Source of the DNA: Clavelina lepadiformis
Lineage: Eukaryota > Chordata > Ascidiacea > Aplousobranchia > Clavelinidae
NCBI RefSeq assembly: GCF_947623445.1
Contig: NC_135246.1
Location: forward strand, 17,467,856-17,531,855
DNA: 64,000 nt
Direction: 5' to 3'
The notes beneath the pieces are model-generated. The model had not been told where the DNA came from. It worked only from the letters and a program-made list of their open reading frames with translations, and made no database searches. A program made the position numbers and the translations under genes. Of this stretch, positions 1 through 12,492 are shown one piece after another. Position 1 is the first letter of the stretch, and each line of letters starts with the position of its first letter.

Positions 1-1944
1 TAGAACACAATAAAGATTTAAATCCACTAACAAAAAAGGTTGGTATTGTACAGTATAGCTACAAGGCAAAGTTACGCGAGTTAGATGCGTGAATTTTCAA
101 AAGAAAAAGATACTTTGTTGGTGATAAAAATATTTATCGAACGTATTTTAAAGGTGCCACGCACAACAAAAGTAGGAAACACTGTTTTGTGTGGATGACT
201 GGATGTAGAAGTAACGCTATAGCTTTAATAAGACTTCCTTATGACAGGTCATTGTAACTATTACATAGGCTTACTTCAACCAGTTACTGGTATAGGCGCG
301 TGTGCTTTGCACAACCGCACGTATGTTGGTGTGTGCGCGCGAGAATTTCTATTTTTATTTCCTCATGACGTCTAAACGCCAAAAAGGGCATCACGTGAGC
401 ATGTTTTTTCGTCTTCCAAATTCGACGAAGTCACATGATTGTGATGGAATAATTAGAAGTTTCAACAAGACAGCTAAGTATTCTCATTCTTAGACTAACC
501 AAACAATTCTGACGAGTAGCGGTATTACCACACCGCCGATTTGAGGTTGCGTTACAGCTTTAACCACTTTGTATTTTGTTTAATCTGCATTGAAAACGCT
601 ATCTCGTTAATGAGATTAGTTTTATGTCAGTAGAGTGAACAGACACTACAGATAGCCTACAGACAAAAATAGTTGACAGTTTGATAGTTAATCAACGACT
701 GTAATATAATCTTTTCCTTTTGTACATTACGTACAAGATGGTCATTGTTTAATGACCACATCATTTTCATATGAAAAGCAATACAAGACATGGCAGAATT
801 TGTGATTTGAAATGAACATAAAACATATTTCGATGAGTTGGCGTCTGAAATACAGATCTAGAAGCTTTGAACCCTGACAGTACAAGTACACATCGCAAGA
901 TGTTCAGTCTTCACTGCGTGTATCATGTAATACTGAATTAGAAATTACATACGTAGGCTACGCAACAGAAAGAAATGGATTCGAACGGGCCTAGCTAGTA
1001 TAACAGGTTACTGGTAAACAAGAAATAATTTCAGCATGAGCTAGTAATTCCTGTGATGTGTGTTTGACCGAATAAAACTGACCAATTTTAGGTCATCGAA
1101 ACTTTTGTGACGTATAAAAACGTCATAATGAGAGAGAAAAATCTACGTCGTTTTGCGCGCGCGTGACTCAGCTTTTCAATTACTAGCGTTAAAAAGCTAT
1201 GATCGGACGCTAGAATTAGATTAATGGGTCTTTGCGTCTTGTGTGCCTTACAAATACATTCATAGCTGCTTGCTGTAGGTACTAGATATGAATCAGCGGT
1301 TATGTTTTGAAGCGGTGCGTATGCGGAAGTGGCTACCGTAGATTTTATTGTTGCACCACGCATATATGTCATGTAGACATGACTTTAACACTAATGGAAG
1401 GCGAAGTGAAATTTTAATAAAGAAGTATACTGTAGGTAGGGTAGTTGTCTTACGTGTTATATCAGATTTAATCTTGCGTCTCGAGACCGACTGGAAGAAT
1501 GGTATTTTAAGCAATTCTATCAGTTCCGCAAATTTCTAGTTCACAACAATAGAAAACTATTTCGTACATTTGGCATAGCGAGGATACGCCCCGAACTTTT
1601 ATGCTAGACAAAAGGCTGAATAGCTTCAAAATAAAACCAGAAATGTCATCGTTACTCTCTCAGACCAAAAAAGAAACCTTCGTACACGTTTAATGTTTAA
1701 ATAGGTATAGATTTGCCAAATCACCGTTGTTGATTTTTGTCGGTGTAATACGTAGATATGCCCATTGTTCGCTTCATGGAAATCTGCCACGGGCAAGCAT
1801 GTTGCTTATTTTAGTCTCGGGTGCTTGTCGATATATTTGTATATGCACTCTATTCAAATGTGACTAAAGGCAGTGTTGATATAAAAAACAGAGGAAGGAA
1901 CGTGTTATTAATTTATTAACAGTTCTGTTAGCAGTGTTATAGAA
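1..1944. other. No supported gene
   Basis: AT-rich sequence with only short open frames (under about 95 codons) that resemble nothing I know and show no exon-like splice pattern. It probably holds the upstream region of the first array gene. I could not identify a promoter or an RNA gene in it. Confidence 0.5.
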
Positions 1945-2028
1945 ATGTTCGTAGTTAAGAGAAGCCAAGATAACGATGTTTACTTTCACAGAAGACATTT
2001 AAGCGATAGTGTTTTTGGAGTTACTGCG

Positions 2029-4840
2029 ATGTTGTCGCTGTATAATAAAATAGTTCTATTTGTCCTGGCTTGTCAACTGTGCTTTAGCTTGGTCAAGGTA
2101 AGCTTTGCATTTTTAATATAGACTATATAATGCTGTATGTAGACACGCCATGCGTTCCGACGTTCCATGAATGGTGACAGTTCGAATAAGCTCGTGGCTG
2201 AAAACACTACTTACGTAACAAACGTGTCTGCTGGTTGTCCAGTTTTAGGCACAAGATTTCCTGTCACTCGTTCTTATAATCGCAGCTGAAACAAGAACTT
2301 GCTGTATGGGAACGCCACACAGATGTCTTGACGTGTTTCTAGCCAGAGTAAAACTACTTTTGATGAAATCAATTTTTCCTTTTTTTGTAGTTGAATAACG
2401 CACTTCATTTCATAAGAAGTCTTTATTGGGAACTTATTAGTAAACTCAACCCGAAAAATTTTACTGCGTAGTGTAGAAGGTATTCGGCCAGGGTTGAAAA
2501 GAAAACAACTATAAAAAAACGCTAATGTTTGTTCGCTGTTTGCGCTAACAAAAACAAATGAATCTTTTAGCGTTACATATAGCGTTTTTCAACGCGCTAA
2601 GTGGATATAACAAACAAATGAATTTTTGTGCTATAAGTTTCGTAAAAGCTCAATACATAGCGTGCAGGGTGTGAAGTTGATAGCACTACGTCAGATCATG
2701 ACTGCTAATGTTCAAATTTCGTGTGTTAATATGGCTTGGTTAAGAACATGCATTAAATCCCCGTTTTTAATCAAAGAATGACCAATAATTTCGCTTTTGC
2801 ACACTTAACCATGTGAATGGTGGTAAATTGTTCCGGTGGACTGTAAAATCGAAACCAACGTACGGCTTGACGCTGGAACTTTATTATTGTTTTATAATTT
2901 TGTTATACAACTTTTAGCAAAAAGTATTCCTGAGTTTGTGTTTTAAAATTTGCTCTCTTTCAACGAGTTCTTGTTCCGTCACAATTTCCTGTTGAAACGT
3001 AACAACGTCAGAGAAAAATATCTCGTCACAACATTAAAACTTCCGAAAAGTAGGGACGTAGAGAAATGCTGACAAATTTAATTTTGTTTTTCAGGCTTCA
3101 GAGATTTGTGGAAACGGTCGATATTGCACCGGTAAGCATTTACGGCCTAAGGCATTTACGATTACGGTGGAACTGATGAAAGTTTTCAACAACAAAACTT
3201 TTGTTTGTCGTCATTCATTCATACCATGCTGAGTTTCACTGATAATAAAAAGTATAAAATGTGAACGTAAATGTAAACTGCATACGTCACTAGGGCAAAC
3301 TACTGTGTTATGAGTTTAAGTTAAAAACATTTCTGATGTAAGTTACTTAGCATTGGGTATTAAACCCAGATCAACCGTGTATAGCTATAGCTATAGGCAG
3401 GGTTGCCATCAGTCTCAACTCAAAAATAAGGACGACTAGAAAACGAACGAGGAATACCACCTTAAACAGTGTACAACAAGAGAAAGCAACCAATGTTCCT
3501 AAAAACAAAAAAACAAAAAAAAACAAGACACTATCTGCATGTTCATAATTTTGGTATCTCTTTGGTACAAAATGGTATCGTAAGGTGACAAAATGCCCAA
3601 AATAAGGACAAAAGTGCCCACCTCCGCCCTAAAAATAAGGACGAAAGTGAAAATAAGGACATTTCTTAGAAATAAGGACAAATATATTTTCTAAGACACG
3701 GACCTTTAAAATAAGGACAAATCTTATAAATAAGGACGGTATGGCAACCCTGGCTATAGGTTTTTTCCACTCCCTTAACCACGGTTTAACCTTTAAGTTA
3801 AGTTAAGTCCTTTTTTCACGCGCCAGTGGGGAATAATAATGACAAACTGTTTCGCTGCTACACTTGTATGCGCTATGGTGGAACCTTCTTTATCCGTTAT
3901 TTACTAAAACTTTTTTTCATTTTAAGATAGAGGCAGCTCGTCTGCATATTGCTGTAACAGGAATTACCTCGGAAATTACCAATGCTGTTATAGAACCCGA
4001 TACTACACTTCGATTTGGTCATTGTGGTGTAAGTATGCTAGCACCATTTTAAATATGTGTAGTACATGACTATCTCAGCGAGTTTGGTTCGCATCGTTTA
4101 ATCAACTTCCATGAGCTTTCTATAATGCTAAACATTTCCGATGAAAATGTAGAAAGCTGCTATTAGACCAAGTTCGATGTGTTGTAAAGCAGCCGGAAGA
4201 CTGCTCGCTTGGATTCTAATTTTTCATTTTGTAGATTTTTGGTTTGGTCTTGCTATTTTCCTTCTTCTAATATCGGGATGTATCGCCGGTTGCCGACGAC
4301 GACAATTGCGCATGCGCATGCAACAGACTATGCCTCAGACTCATACGGTACACGTTGCCACGGTAACCATGGCGGGACCCGTGGGACAGCAGGTAAATTT
4401 GATTTTGTGAAGAATTTTTTAGTTGAATAAATAACCCTTAACAAGAAAAAGAAATATTTAATTATCAATTTTAGCATCTATCATACCGAATAGCTATTAA
4501 ATATAAAACAAAAAACGATAGCTTTAAGTAAAGAGACATGTATCGTATATTAGTGCAGGTTATTACCAAGTCCAACAAGAAAAACATAAAATACTCTTTC
4601 TTTTCACAGAACCCAGGCTACGTGAAACCAACCAACGATCTGCCACCATCCTACAATCAGATCCAACAGCAGGGAATCTCGTCGCAATTTCAGGAGTTTT
4701 CAAAACAAGAAACCGCTCCACCTTACCCACCGCAAGGTTACGCTCCGCCCCCGTACCCCGCCACTCAGCCCGTTCCTTACCCCACTGCGCAGGGGTTTCC
4801 CCAGCCAACAATGGCTCCTAACCCAGCGCTTAATCACTGA
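2029..4840 (+). CDS. STMC6 (Shisa/CYYR1/VOPP1-like) membrane protein, array copy A
   Basis: Model: exons 2029-2097, 3095-3131, 3927-4028, 4235-4392 and 4610-4840, 198 aa, intron phases 0-1-1-0. Exon 1 encodes a hydrophobic signal peptide. Exons 2-3 encode six cysteines in the order C, C, CC, CC. Exon 3 ends in IWSLW, and exon 4 opens with YFWFGL and the membrane helix, followed by a basic cytosolic stretch. Exon 5 is proline-rich with PPSY and PPPY motifs, the WW-domain ligand type. VOPP1 and WBP1 share this order, including the LWYFW start of the helix; such proteins are thought to act as trafficking adaptors for WW-domain ubiquitin ligases. Function here is inference. An in-frame upstream ATG at 1945 would add 28 residues, but 2029 puts the signal peptide at the N-terminus. 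The exon 3 acceptor (3926) was chosen because it restores the cysteine frame. Confidence 0.82.
3398..3752. mobile_element. hAT-like MITE in intron 2 of copy A
   Basis: 355 bp between short inverted ends (CAGGGTTGCCAT at the left, the complement of ATGGCAACCCTG at the right). It is flanked by a perfect 8-bp direct repeat GCTATAGG (3390-3397 and 3753-3760). The interior repeats the unit AAATAAGGAC several times, mainly in its right half. There is no coding capacity. An 8-bp duplication and CAG/CTG ends fit a non-autonomous hAT-superfamily element. Confidence 0.85.
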
Positions 4841-6055
4841 TTTTTTGTCGCCGATGTTGTGGTGAAATGAGTTGTGCACGCCGGGGAGAGCTATGCATGT
4901 AACAAATCAGTGACAGGGGTCATTTGGAAGGTGTTTTTCGGTAATTGGTTTCATATATCGCTATGAGTTAAAGCACATATACGTTTTCCATGTCACGGTA
5001 AACCATTTTAATATTTTAATTTGACAACGTTGTCAAATTCGTGTGTTTCCGATATTGTTTTTATCATTTACTGAATATTGCAGCCTGTGTACATAACGTA
5101 TGTATTGCTTTCTGCAGCTTTTGTGATTTCACACTAACGCACTTTTTTATGGTTTTGTCCACTTTAGCGATTGTCTACTGCTTTGCTTTAATGTACTGTG
5201 AATAAAACAAATGTTGACATTCCCTTGCACGTGCTTTCTATGGAGTTGTATAAAGCGTGTCATGTTTTGAATTCTTATTCTGATTTTTGTGTCATTTATG
5301 TTGGTCGTTCGTATCACCAATACCCAGCAACCCTATTTACAATAAAGCTTCTCAATAAACTATTAATCTTTGGCCGAGTATATTTAAGTAGTGTCTGCCG
5401 AAACCGGAACCAACCAAACGAAGATTGAAAATCAGTTGCCTCTGAGGTAGCAAGTGCCATTGTCATATTTTATGGACAACGAAAGTCATGCCAAAGCTAA
5501 ATATTTCAGCAGCAACCAGTGTTGTAATGTTATATGGAAGCCGTATGTATAGTCGCTGTTTGCGCGGCTGAATACAAACATGAAAGTTTGTGGTGGCACA
5601 ACAATGTTATAGAACTTGTTCCCAAACGCTTAAAACAAAAAGCGAGAAAATTTTACACTTATTGATTTCGTGAGGCTTGTTTCGTGGCCACCGTCAGTAA
5701 GCTAAGGAATAGCTGTTGGCTTCAAACAAGGATAATTATGAATGTCGAAGTAGGGAATAGTTATGATCGAAACCTGAAAGTCAGGTACAGCAGTGATTGT
5801 AAAAATTTTTCTTTACCGTGGTCTATTAACGATATCAGAAAAAAATTTTGCATCAGATTAAATTTTAAAATTCAACGAAGAATCATTTTATGATCCACGC
5901 AAGTGTTTTAAATCTAAGCGAGATACAAAACTGACTGGTTTTATTAATTATATAGAAATAGTTTGATTCACTGAATTTAATCGTGTGTTTACTAAACATA
6001 ACTCTCAGCAAGTGAACACCCGTCTAAGTAGACCTGAATCGAAAAGTATTTCAAA
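4841..6055. other. Intergenic, copy A to copy B
   Basis: Contains the 3' UTR of copy A with its likely polyadenylation signal at 5201-5206. The rest shows no gene I can support. Confidence 0.5.
5201..5206 (+). promoter_or_regulatory. Polyadenylation signal of copy A
   Basis: Canonical AATAAA about 360 bases after the copy A stop codon, the first good hexamer downstream. Confidence 0.5.
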
Positions 6056-7501
6056 ATGACATTGCTTAAATTCACTTTGGTGACTTCCATGCTTCTTTGC
6101 CAGGCTACAGTAAGTCGTCTTTAAAGTATATTTCTTTCTTATATTTGTTTTGCTTTTGCCATTTAGTCATATTGCGGTTAAATACGGGCATTAGTTGTTA
6201 TCAAAAACTATCTTTATCTGGAAAATATGATGAGATTTAGATTTCTTGCTCACAGATATTTTCATATTCAGTTAATTTGAAACTGTTTCAGAGTCATGAA
6301 GTTTGTAAACTCGGACTTGTGTGCCCAGGTACGTTCACTACCGACCTATTTTACATTCATAAAACTTAACAATTTGCCAACTATCAAAATAAAAACCTTT
6401 CGCCGAAAATGTTTATGACAATGATATTATGTTAATCTCTTACCTTTGATTTATGTACAATTTACGTAATGTACAAACACATACAGACATGGAACTCTTA
6501 AACGGATACTGCTGCGGTTCTCTTTATGAGGATGCTTGCTGCTTTGAAAAGTTAACAATAGTGGATTTATGGTGTAAGTATATGACGGTTTATTAACTAC
6601 ATTACAGTGTTATACTAAACATTGTTAACTATATGCTAACAATTGATGAACAATTCCGCCCATTAACAAGCAGCTATATGCATGTTGTATGACAAATGTA
6701 GAGATAACATGCTCCTTAAGAAAATCCAACACATCACCCTATATCCTGTATACAGTGAATAGCAATCAATAAAATAATTACCTGAACAATTGTTCAGCTC
6801 TCTTATGAGGTTTAGGCGCATAAGATTTAGATTAACTTGAATATCTATCCAAATGACGGAGCAGGACTTTTAAGGGCCAGTTTATACATTGACAGATTTC
6901 TGGGTTGGCATTGGTTTGGCGGTTCTCGTGCTCAGCTGCATCCTCATAAGGATATGGGCATGTGTGATCAACCGACGAAACGTTTACGTAACTCTGACAA
7001 GACCTAACCACCCTAGCGAAGTTGAAATAGAGGTATGGGGGTATTGTTATGGTGTTCTGAGGCCTCTTAACAGCATTACTTTCCAAACCTAGCCCACTGA
7101 ACATATTTTTACATATGCCATATATTATGCCTATACGCGTTAAGTGGCTATGCATAATATGGTATTGGAATTATAACTTACGCCTTTAGCTATTTTGACT
7201 GCCTTAAGTTTCAAAGTTGGGGGTAGAATAACGCTGTTGTAAATGTTGTGTGCAAGCAATTACGAAAAACATGTGATAACAATGAGAAATGAAAAAGATA
7301 TGTACGTTATTGTTAAAACACATACACACTTTTTATTAGGATCATTGCTACGGTTCTATCCGCTACCCACCGCCATATCAACAATCTCAAAGTCAGCCAA
7401 TTGCTGCGAAGGACACAACACAAGTAGTTGTAGAAGGGAACCGTCCACAGGCGTATTGTTTTCGAGGCACGCTGAATGGCGCAGTCGGAGAACCACTTTG
7501 A
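6056..7501 (+). CDS. STMC6-like membrane protein, array copy B
   Basis: Exons 6056-6109, 6292-6328, 6487-6573, 6896-7032 and 7340-7501, 158 aa, phases 0-1-1-0 as in copy A. The signal peptide starts MTLLKFTLVTSMLLC. The ectodomain has the pattern C, C, CC, CC (VCKLGLVCP, YCCGSLYEDACC). Exon 3 ends in DLW, and exon 4 opens YFWVGIGLAVLVLSC as a membrane helix followed by basic residues. The tail holds PPPYQQ, a PPxY WW-binding motif, and ends in a non-proline segment unlike the siblings (VGEPL). Its exon 2 is 37 nt, as in copies A, D, E and F. A membrane adaptor role is inferred from the family. Exon 5 is too short and unusual to be found as a long frame, but phase and the PPxY motif support it. 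Confidence 0.78.
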
Positions 7502-7584
7502 TTATGTCTGACGTCTAGCTATTAGGCATAAGCTTTATTATTCAATTTACATTTTTCTTTTTACGTCATATCGTCCTATTAAAA

Positions 7585-7590
7585 AATAAA
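7585..7590 (+). promoter_or_regulatory. Polyadenylation signal of copy B
   Basis: AATAAA 84 bases after the copy B stop codon, with a second AATAAA a few bases downstream. Confidence 0.5.
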
Positions 7591-7845
7591 TCAAATAAAA
7601 TATAACGCTTGAAATAAACAATTTCTCTTGCAACTACTGCAATGTCGTCGGCTGAAAGCGCCGGATCGTTTAAGTAGATTTTTGACAGTGGAATATAAAC
7701 TCTAAAACGTTCCTGATGGGTTGAACGTTGGCAAAGAAATTCACGTTTATTCTGAAACTATTCAAAGCGGAGCTAAAGGCCACAAAAAGATGGTTTGAAA
7801 TGTACGATTGCTGCGTGGCTGCAGGTGCACACAACTAAATCCTTG

Positions 7846-7935
7846 CACACCAGCAGTGTGGCACTACAAGGTTCATTATACGTCATTAATCACACCAGCA
7901 GTGTGGCACTACAAGGTTCATTGTGCGTCATTAAT
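7846..7935 (+). repeat. 45-bp tandem duplication
   Basis: Two adjacent 45-bp units beginning CACACCAGCAGTGTGG and ending CGTCATTAAT, differing at about two bases. It lies between copies B and C, outside coding exons. The rest of 7502-8495 shows nothing I can identify. Confidence 0.85.
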
Positions 7936-8495
7936 TAATGCGTCCGCATAGGGCGTGATGTACCTTTTAAAGGGAACTTGTCCACAAAGCCGAAATTCGA
8001 TAAAGACAATATGCACGTGAATACAAACCTATGTGCGAGCAGGAAGCAATAAGAAAACAGAATGGGAAGTTTTTATCGCTAATAGAATTTTACATATATC
8101 ATATGAAAGCTTTAAATATCGTTAAGAGAAAAGTGAAAAGAGAACGTAAAAATTTAATAATGACGTCGTGCATTGCACATCGATTAAACAATTGTTAAAT
8201 GAGGAAGTAAGATGGCGACCGACACAACTTCTATTCCACCTTGTTGTATAAAAGGCGTAGGATAAAACCATAGCATGACGAAGGAAATTAAATAAAAGCA
8301 GAATAAGACATTACAAGCCCAGCCTATATAACTGGTTACACTTCGAAAGCAAACTTCCCCCAGAGTCAACAAGCCTTTTTAAGTAAATAATGCAAACACG
8401 ACTGTACCAGGCTCACCAATGACGGTGCTTTTCTCGTTACAGAGATTAAGTAGACGTTGGTGACAGCAGGTTTTTTGTTGTCAGTTGCATCGAAT

Positions 8496-9836
8496 ATGGG
8501 AGAGCTTATGAAAACTTCCATTTTGACATTGTGTTTTTGCCAGTTGTTTTTGCCTTTGACGTGGGTAAGTCGATCAAATTTACCGTTACTTACTAATAAA
8601 ATAACTTAAAACGACAATCATTTATACCTTGCATTGCGGTAAAATAACATACTTTTGGAAATTATACCTGTGTGGTTTTGCTTCTTATGGGTTGATGAAT
8701 GTTTTTCCATCAAACATTTAATCAAAATTGCAGCATATGCTGGAGGGAGGAATATCATTATCGCCTTGAAATTTAGCAGTAACGAAAGCATTTTAATGTG
8801 TTGCAGGCATATGACTTTTGTTACAGCAGAACTTGTTATGGTGAGTATTTTTACGGCACAAAGTTACGTTTTTTAAAGGTTTTTTAAAAAAAATTTTTGC
8901 AGATAAAGGAAGCGAAATCGGTTATTGCTGCGAGTTCTATGAAAATACATGCTGTTACTACACAGCAGTTTGGGGCCTGTGGTGTAAGTGTAATAAATTA
9001 GTACAGTTTTTCCAGAAGCCTAAACTTACGAAACATTCACCATCAAATTTGCCTGTGTATTTGACTCCGTTCGTGCATTCCTGCTAAAGTACAGTTATAT
9101 ACTATATAAGTCACAGTAGAGGTTCTATATGATGCGTTACATTTTGTGACAGATTAGTTAAGATTGGAGCTACTGTTCCTATGCTGAACAACGTTGTATG
9201 CCCTAAATAACATCTTATAAATCTTTTTCAAAACAGATTTCTGGTTTGGAATCATCTTGTTTGTTCTTTCAATCATTCTATTAGTCGTCAGGATCTGCTT
9301 CATACGTAGTCTGCGTCGCCGTCAACGAAATCTTCACGTTACCACGGTGACAACGCAGCAAACCGGAATACCGGTAAGACAGTTAAAACGTCCTGCACAG
9401 GCTGAAGTTAAGATATAAGAATATAATAAAAGATATAAATCGAGCTGTTTTTTATTTATTTACCATAGCTGTTGCATAGGTCACAACAACCACTGTGGCA
9501 TGGGTAGATATGCCTGGTCCCGCTACGTACTTCTTTATGCTGGTTTTAGCACTATAGTCGGCTTGTACCGCTTTTAATTATCTATGATTTTCCAAATTGT
9601 TTTTGCTCTTAAATTTTTAGAACCCGGGGTATGGTGGAACAAACACCAGCAACGACTATCCACCTTCCTACCAACAAGTTCAGAAGGACTACTTTACTGG
9701 AAATAAAAGCAATCCGTCACAAACTGGAAATGTGTATGCCCAACCACCTTGCACTCCGACACCTTATCCAGTCCCACCTGGCTTGACCACCCTACCAGCA
9801 GCCCCGTATCCCCCGCCAACACAAAATCAATCCTAA
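8496..9836 (+). CDS. STMC6-like membrane protein, array copy C
   Basis: Exons 8496-8564, 8807-8840, 8903-8983, 9237-9373 and 9621-9836, 178 aa, phases 0-1-1-0. It starts MGELMKTSILTLCFC, a signal peptide; Met5 (8508) is an alternative start. Exon 2 is 34 nt, one codon shorter than in the siblings, giving FCYSRTCY. Exon 3 has YCCEFYENTCCYY, completing six cysteines, and ends GLW. Exon 4 begins YFWFGIILFVLSIILLVV, the membrane helix, then arginine-rich residues. The tail starts NPGYGG and contains YPPSYQQV, a PPxY motif, plus further Pro-Tyr pairs. The shared architecture and close neighbours show tandem duplication. An adaptor-like role in trafficking or ubiquitination is a family inference only. 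Confidence 0.82.
9480..9503 (+). other. Possible 24-nt cassette microexon of copy C
   Basis: Within intron 4 of copy C an AG acceptor (9478-9479) and a GT donor (9504) bound 24 bases in phase 0. They would add VTTTTVAW, which resembles the thr/val-rich end of exon 4 in the sibling copies. Low confidence; no splicing evidence. Confidence 0.2.
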
Positions 9837-12492
9837 GGATCTGTATCTTTGTTGTAGGCTGCAGTTATTCTTTCCCCAATACCCCTACAGCTTTTCGTGC
9901 AATGTACCTCAGTTGTATTGGTGTGATTGACATTGTTAAATATGATTGTACTGTAAATAGAACAACTAAAGATGATAATCTGTTTCAGCTGTTGTGTTAT
10001 ACTTTATTGCCACATGGAAAATATTGTGTTGTTAACATTCATTATAAAACTGATATTTGAGGTATTACAGCTGTTAAATTTTGTCGCCTCTTCAAAGGTT
10101 TGATACATTACAACCTCGTTTATATCAACTTTCGTGCACTTTAGTGGCGTCTACAATTCTTGGTTGTCTGAGGATATTTAATAAGAATAAAAGTTTTTCC
10201 ACTTACAAGTTGTATCTCGTGTAGTAGAAAATGCACATTTGTATTTAGTAATTACAGCACGTGTAATGAACCCAACAACAACAACTGTGTTTTAACACAC
10301 GTGTTAAGCGCAGGTCCCATGCTGTAGCTCTTCGTTGTGCATCTTGCACGCAGCTCATGTGGAATTTCGGATATTACTAAACCATTACTTCTAAACTTAA
10401 GCGAATAAATACTACAGTTTTGCCGTTTTTGATAAGATTTTTTTGTAAATAAACATCTTTTGCATACTTTTGAAGGATTAAAAATCGGTTTGTCTTGTTG
10501 AAAAAAAAATGTCTAGAAAACATGAAAATCAATAACAGAAAACAAAGAAGCTTATTACGTGTGACTTTCAATTGGTTGTTAATGTCAAAACATTTATTTG
10601 CTTCTGTGAAATTTCGTCCAGTAAGTAATAGCAGAAAGCGCAACGAGAACTGTAGGATTAAATCCCTAGAAGAACTGTGTTTTGTTTGGACGTATGTGAG
10701 AATATGTAGGCAAGTGGTTCTGTTTTAAAATAACCTCGTGGTAAATTTCTGTATAAACTCGTTTGCCCTCTTTGGCACCCAGGTATCGCATTGATAAAAA
10801 ATTATATTGCTAAAAATTGTTAATTGTTGTTAGAAATCCGTAATAATAGTAATTTCAAAAGCTTAATTATCGTGCGTCGTTAGTTCACAAAGTTTTTGAA
10901 CCAATTAAAACACATGGTTTTGATGAGATTCGTCAGGCCGTCAACTTAATTCGATGATATCATTTATTTTCTTTCAAATTACTTCGATGATGTCATTTCG
11001 GTCATTCTTTTGTTGATCTGAAAACGCATCCCCTAAAATGTTATACAGTACATGGTAATTATATACAACCTATATGATATATACTCATACATATAGGTAC
11101 ACACGGTGCTCATATATCACAATAGCATACACAAGAACTAAATTAGTTTTCCTACTATTTGCAACATTAAAGTGAAATGCCCGTGTTTCTGGAATTCTGG
11201 AGATTGGTAAGCGATTATATTCTACAATGCGATCCCTCGCTAACCTGTGGTTAGGTTAATAATTAACCGGATACAATTGGAGACAGACCAGAGAAGATTT
11301 CTATTTGTGCATGAGTATTAAATGAATGGAGTGGTAGAGAACAGGCTGACAGTGATAACGGTAGGCTATATAACAGCCAATAACGCGACCACCAGATTGA
11401 ATGTTTGTTATGTTATATATCTGATCCTTGTGAAAGTGATAGGTTAAGTTCATGAAACACAACAGGTGTAATTTAAAATAAAACAGTATTTGTAAGAGTT
11501 GTATGATATATTAAGAAATAAATAATTTTAAGTGAAAGTTTTAATACTTCGTTAACTGCTTTATAACATTTACCTGAAACTCGAAAAAAAGAAATTACTT
11601 ACAAGTAGTGGTTTGTTGAAGGAGATTATTGCCACAACCCTAACTTAAAAATAGGCCTGAATAAAATTAAAGGAAACTTTAGACAATTTATGAGGTAGAT
11701 AAGTTACTTAGATCAGTTGTTCCCAAGAATATAGCGTTAAACTTTGCATGACGAATGTAGAAAACATTTTTCTTTTCTTTTTAGCTATTATTATTACCAG
11801 CCTGTCAGAAATATTGATTTTAGTACGTTATGATTATCGAAACAGTAATGTAAAGCATAAGACAAAACCAACAAATAAAACCAAATTGGTCAGATGTAAA
11901 AAGATTTGTTCGAATCTCTTGACAAACATAATGAAACCAAATTTATGTGTCGGCCCACTGAATTAATCAAGTACAGCAGATCACGATATTTTACACACAT
12001 GAGAAACGAAAGATAGTTAAATTCAAGTATAGTTTCGGGATATTTTAGGTTATACTAACAGCACTTACCTATTGTGTACAGTGTATAATGAAATAACGAA
12101 ATGTCAACCAAGAAAAAAGTATTCAATTATAAATCAGATTCGAAGCCAAGTTATTAAACTCTAGTCACCAGTCAACTGAAGTCATTTTCCTTTTAAGACT
12201 CAAGTCAAGTCGTTCAAAACAAGTTCGTTGAGTCAAGTCGAGTTTTTCAAATATTGACTCTATCATTCATATTTCATGTAATTTTCTAGCAAGGGACTCA
12301 AGATCTTTGCAAAACACGGCTCGAGTCATTACGATTCCGTTAAAATTATTAACACCTAGAAATAATAAAAACTTGTTTTTTTTATTCATGTATCTAAGTA
12401 GCAGACGTCAAAGTTTTACAGTGCGTTTTGAAGAATTATTTTCAAGAGAACTGATCGTGCTGAGGTTGATTTTAAAGTGCTATAACAGGAAT
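9837..12492. other. Intergenic, copy C to copy D
   Basis: Carries the 3' UTR of copy C with AATAAA at 10186-10191. The rest is AT-rich, with no exon pair, RNA gene or element ends that I can recognise. Confidence 0.5.
10186..10191 (+). promoter_or_regulatory. Polyadenylation signal of copy C
   Basis: AATAAA 350 bases after the copy C stop codon. Confidence 0.45.

Noticed and set aside
960-1000. Possible tRNA T-arm motif (GTTCGAATCC on the minus strand)
   Set aside because: The flanking bases do not pair into the stems needed for a tRNA.
3864-4052. Open frame starting MYALWWNLLYP in copy A
   Set aside because: It resembles the exon 3 ending by chance; the real exon 3 (3927-4028) lies in another frame, carries the CC cysteine pairs and fits the phase.
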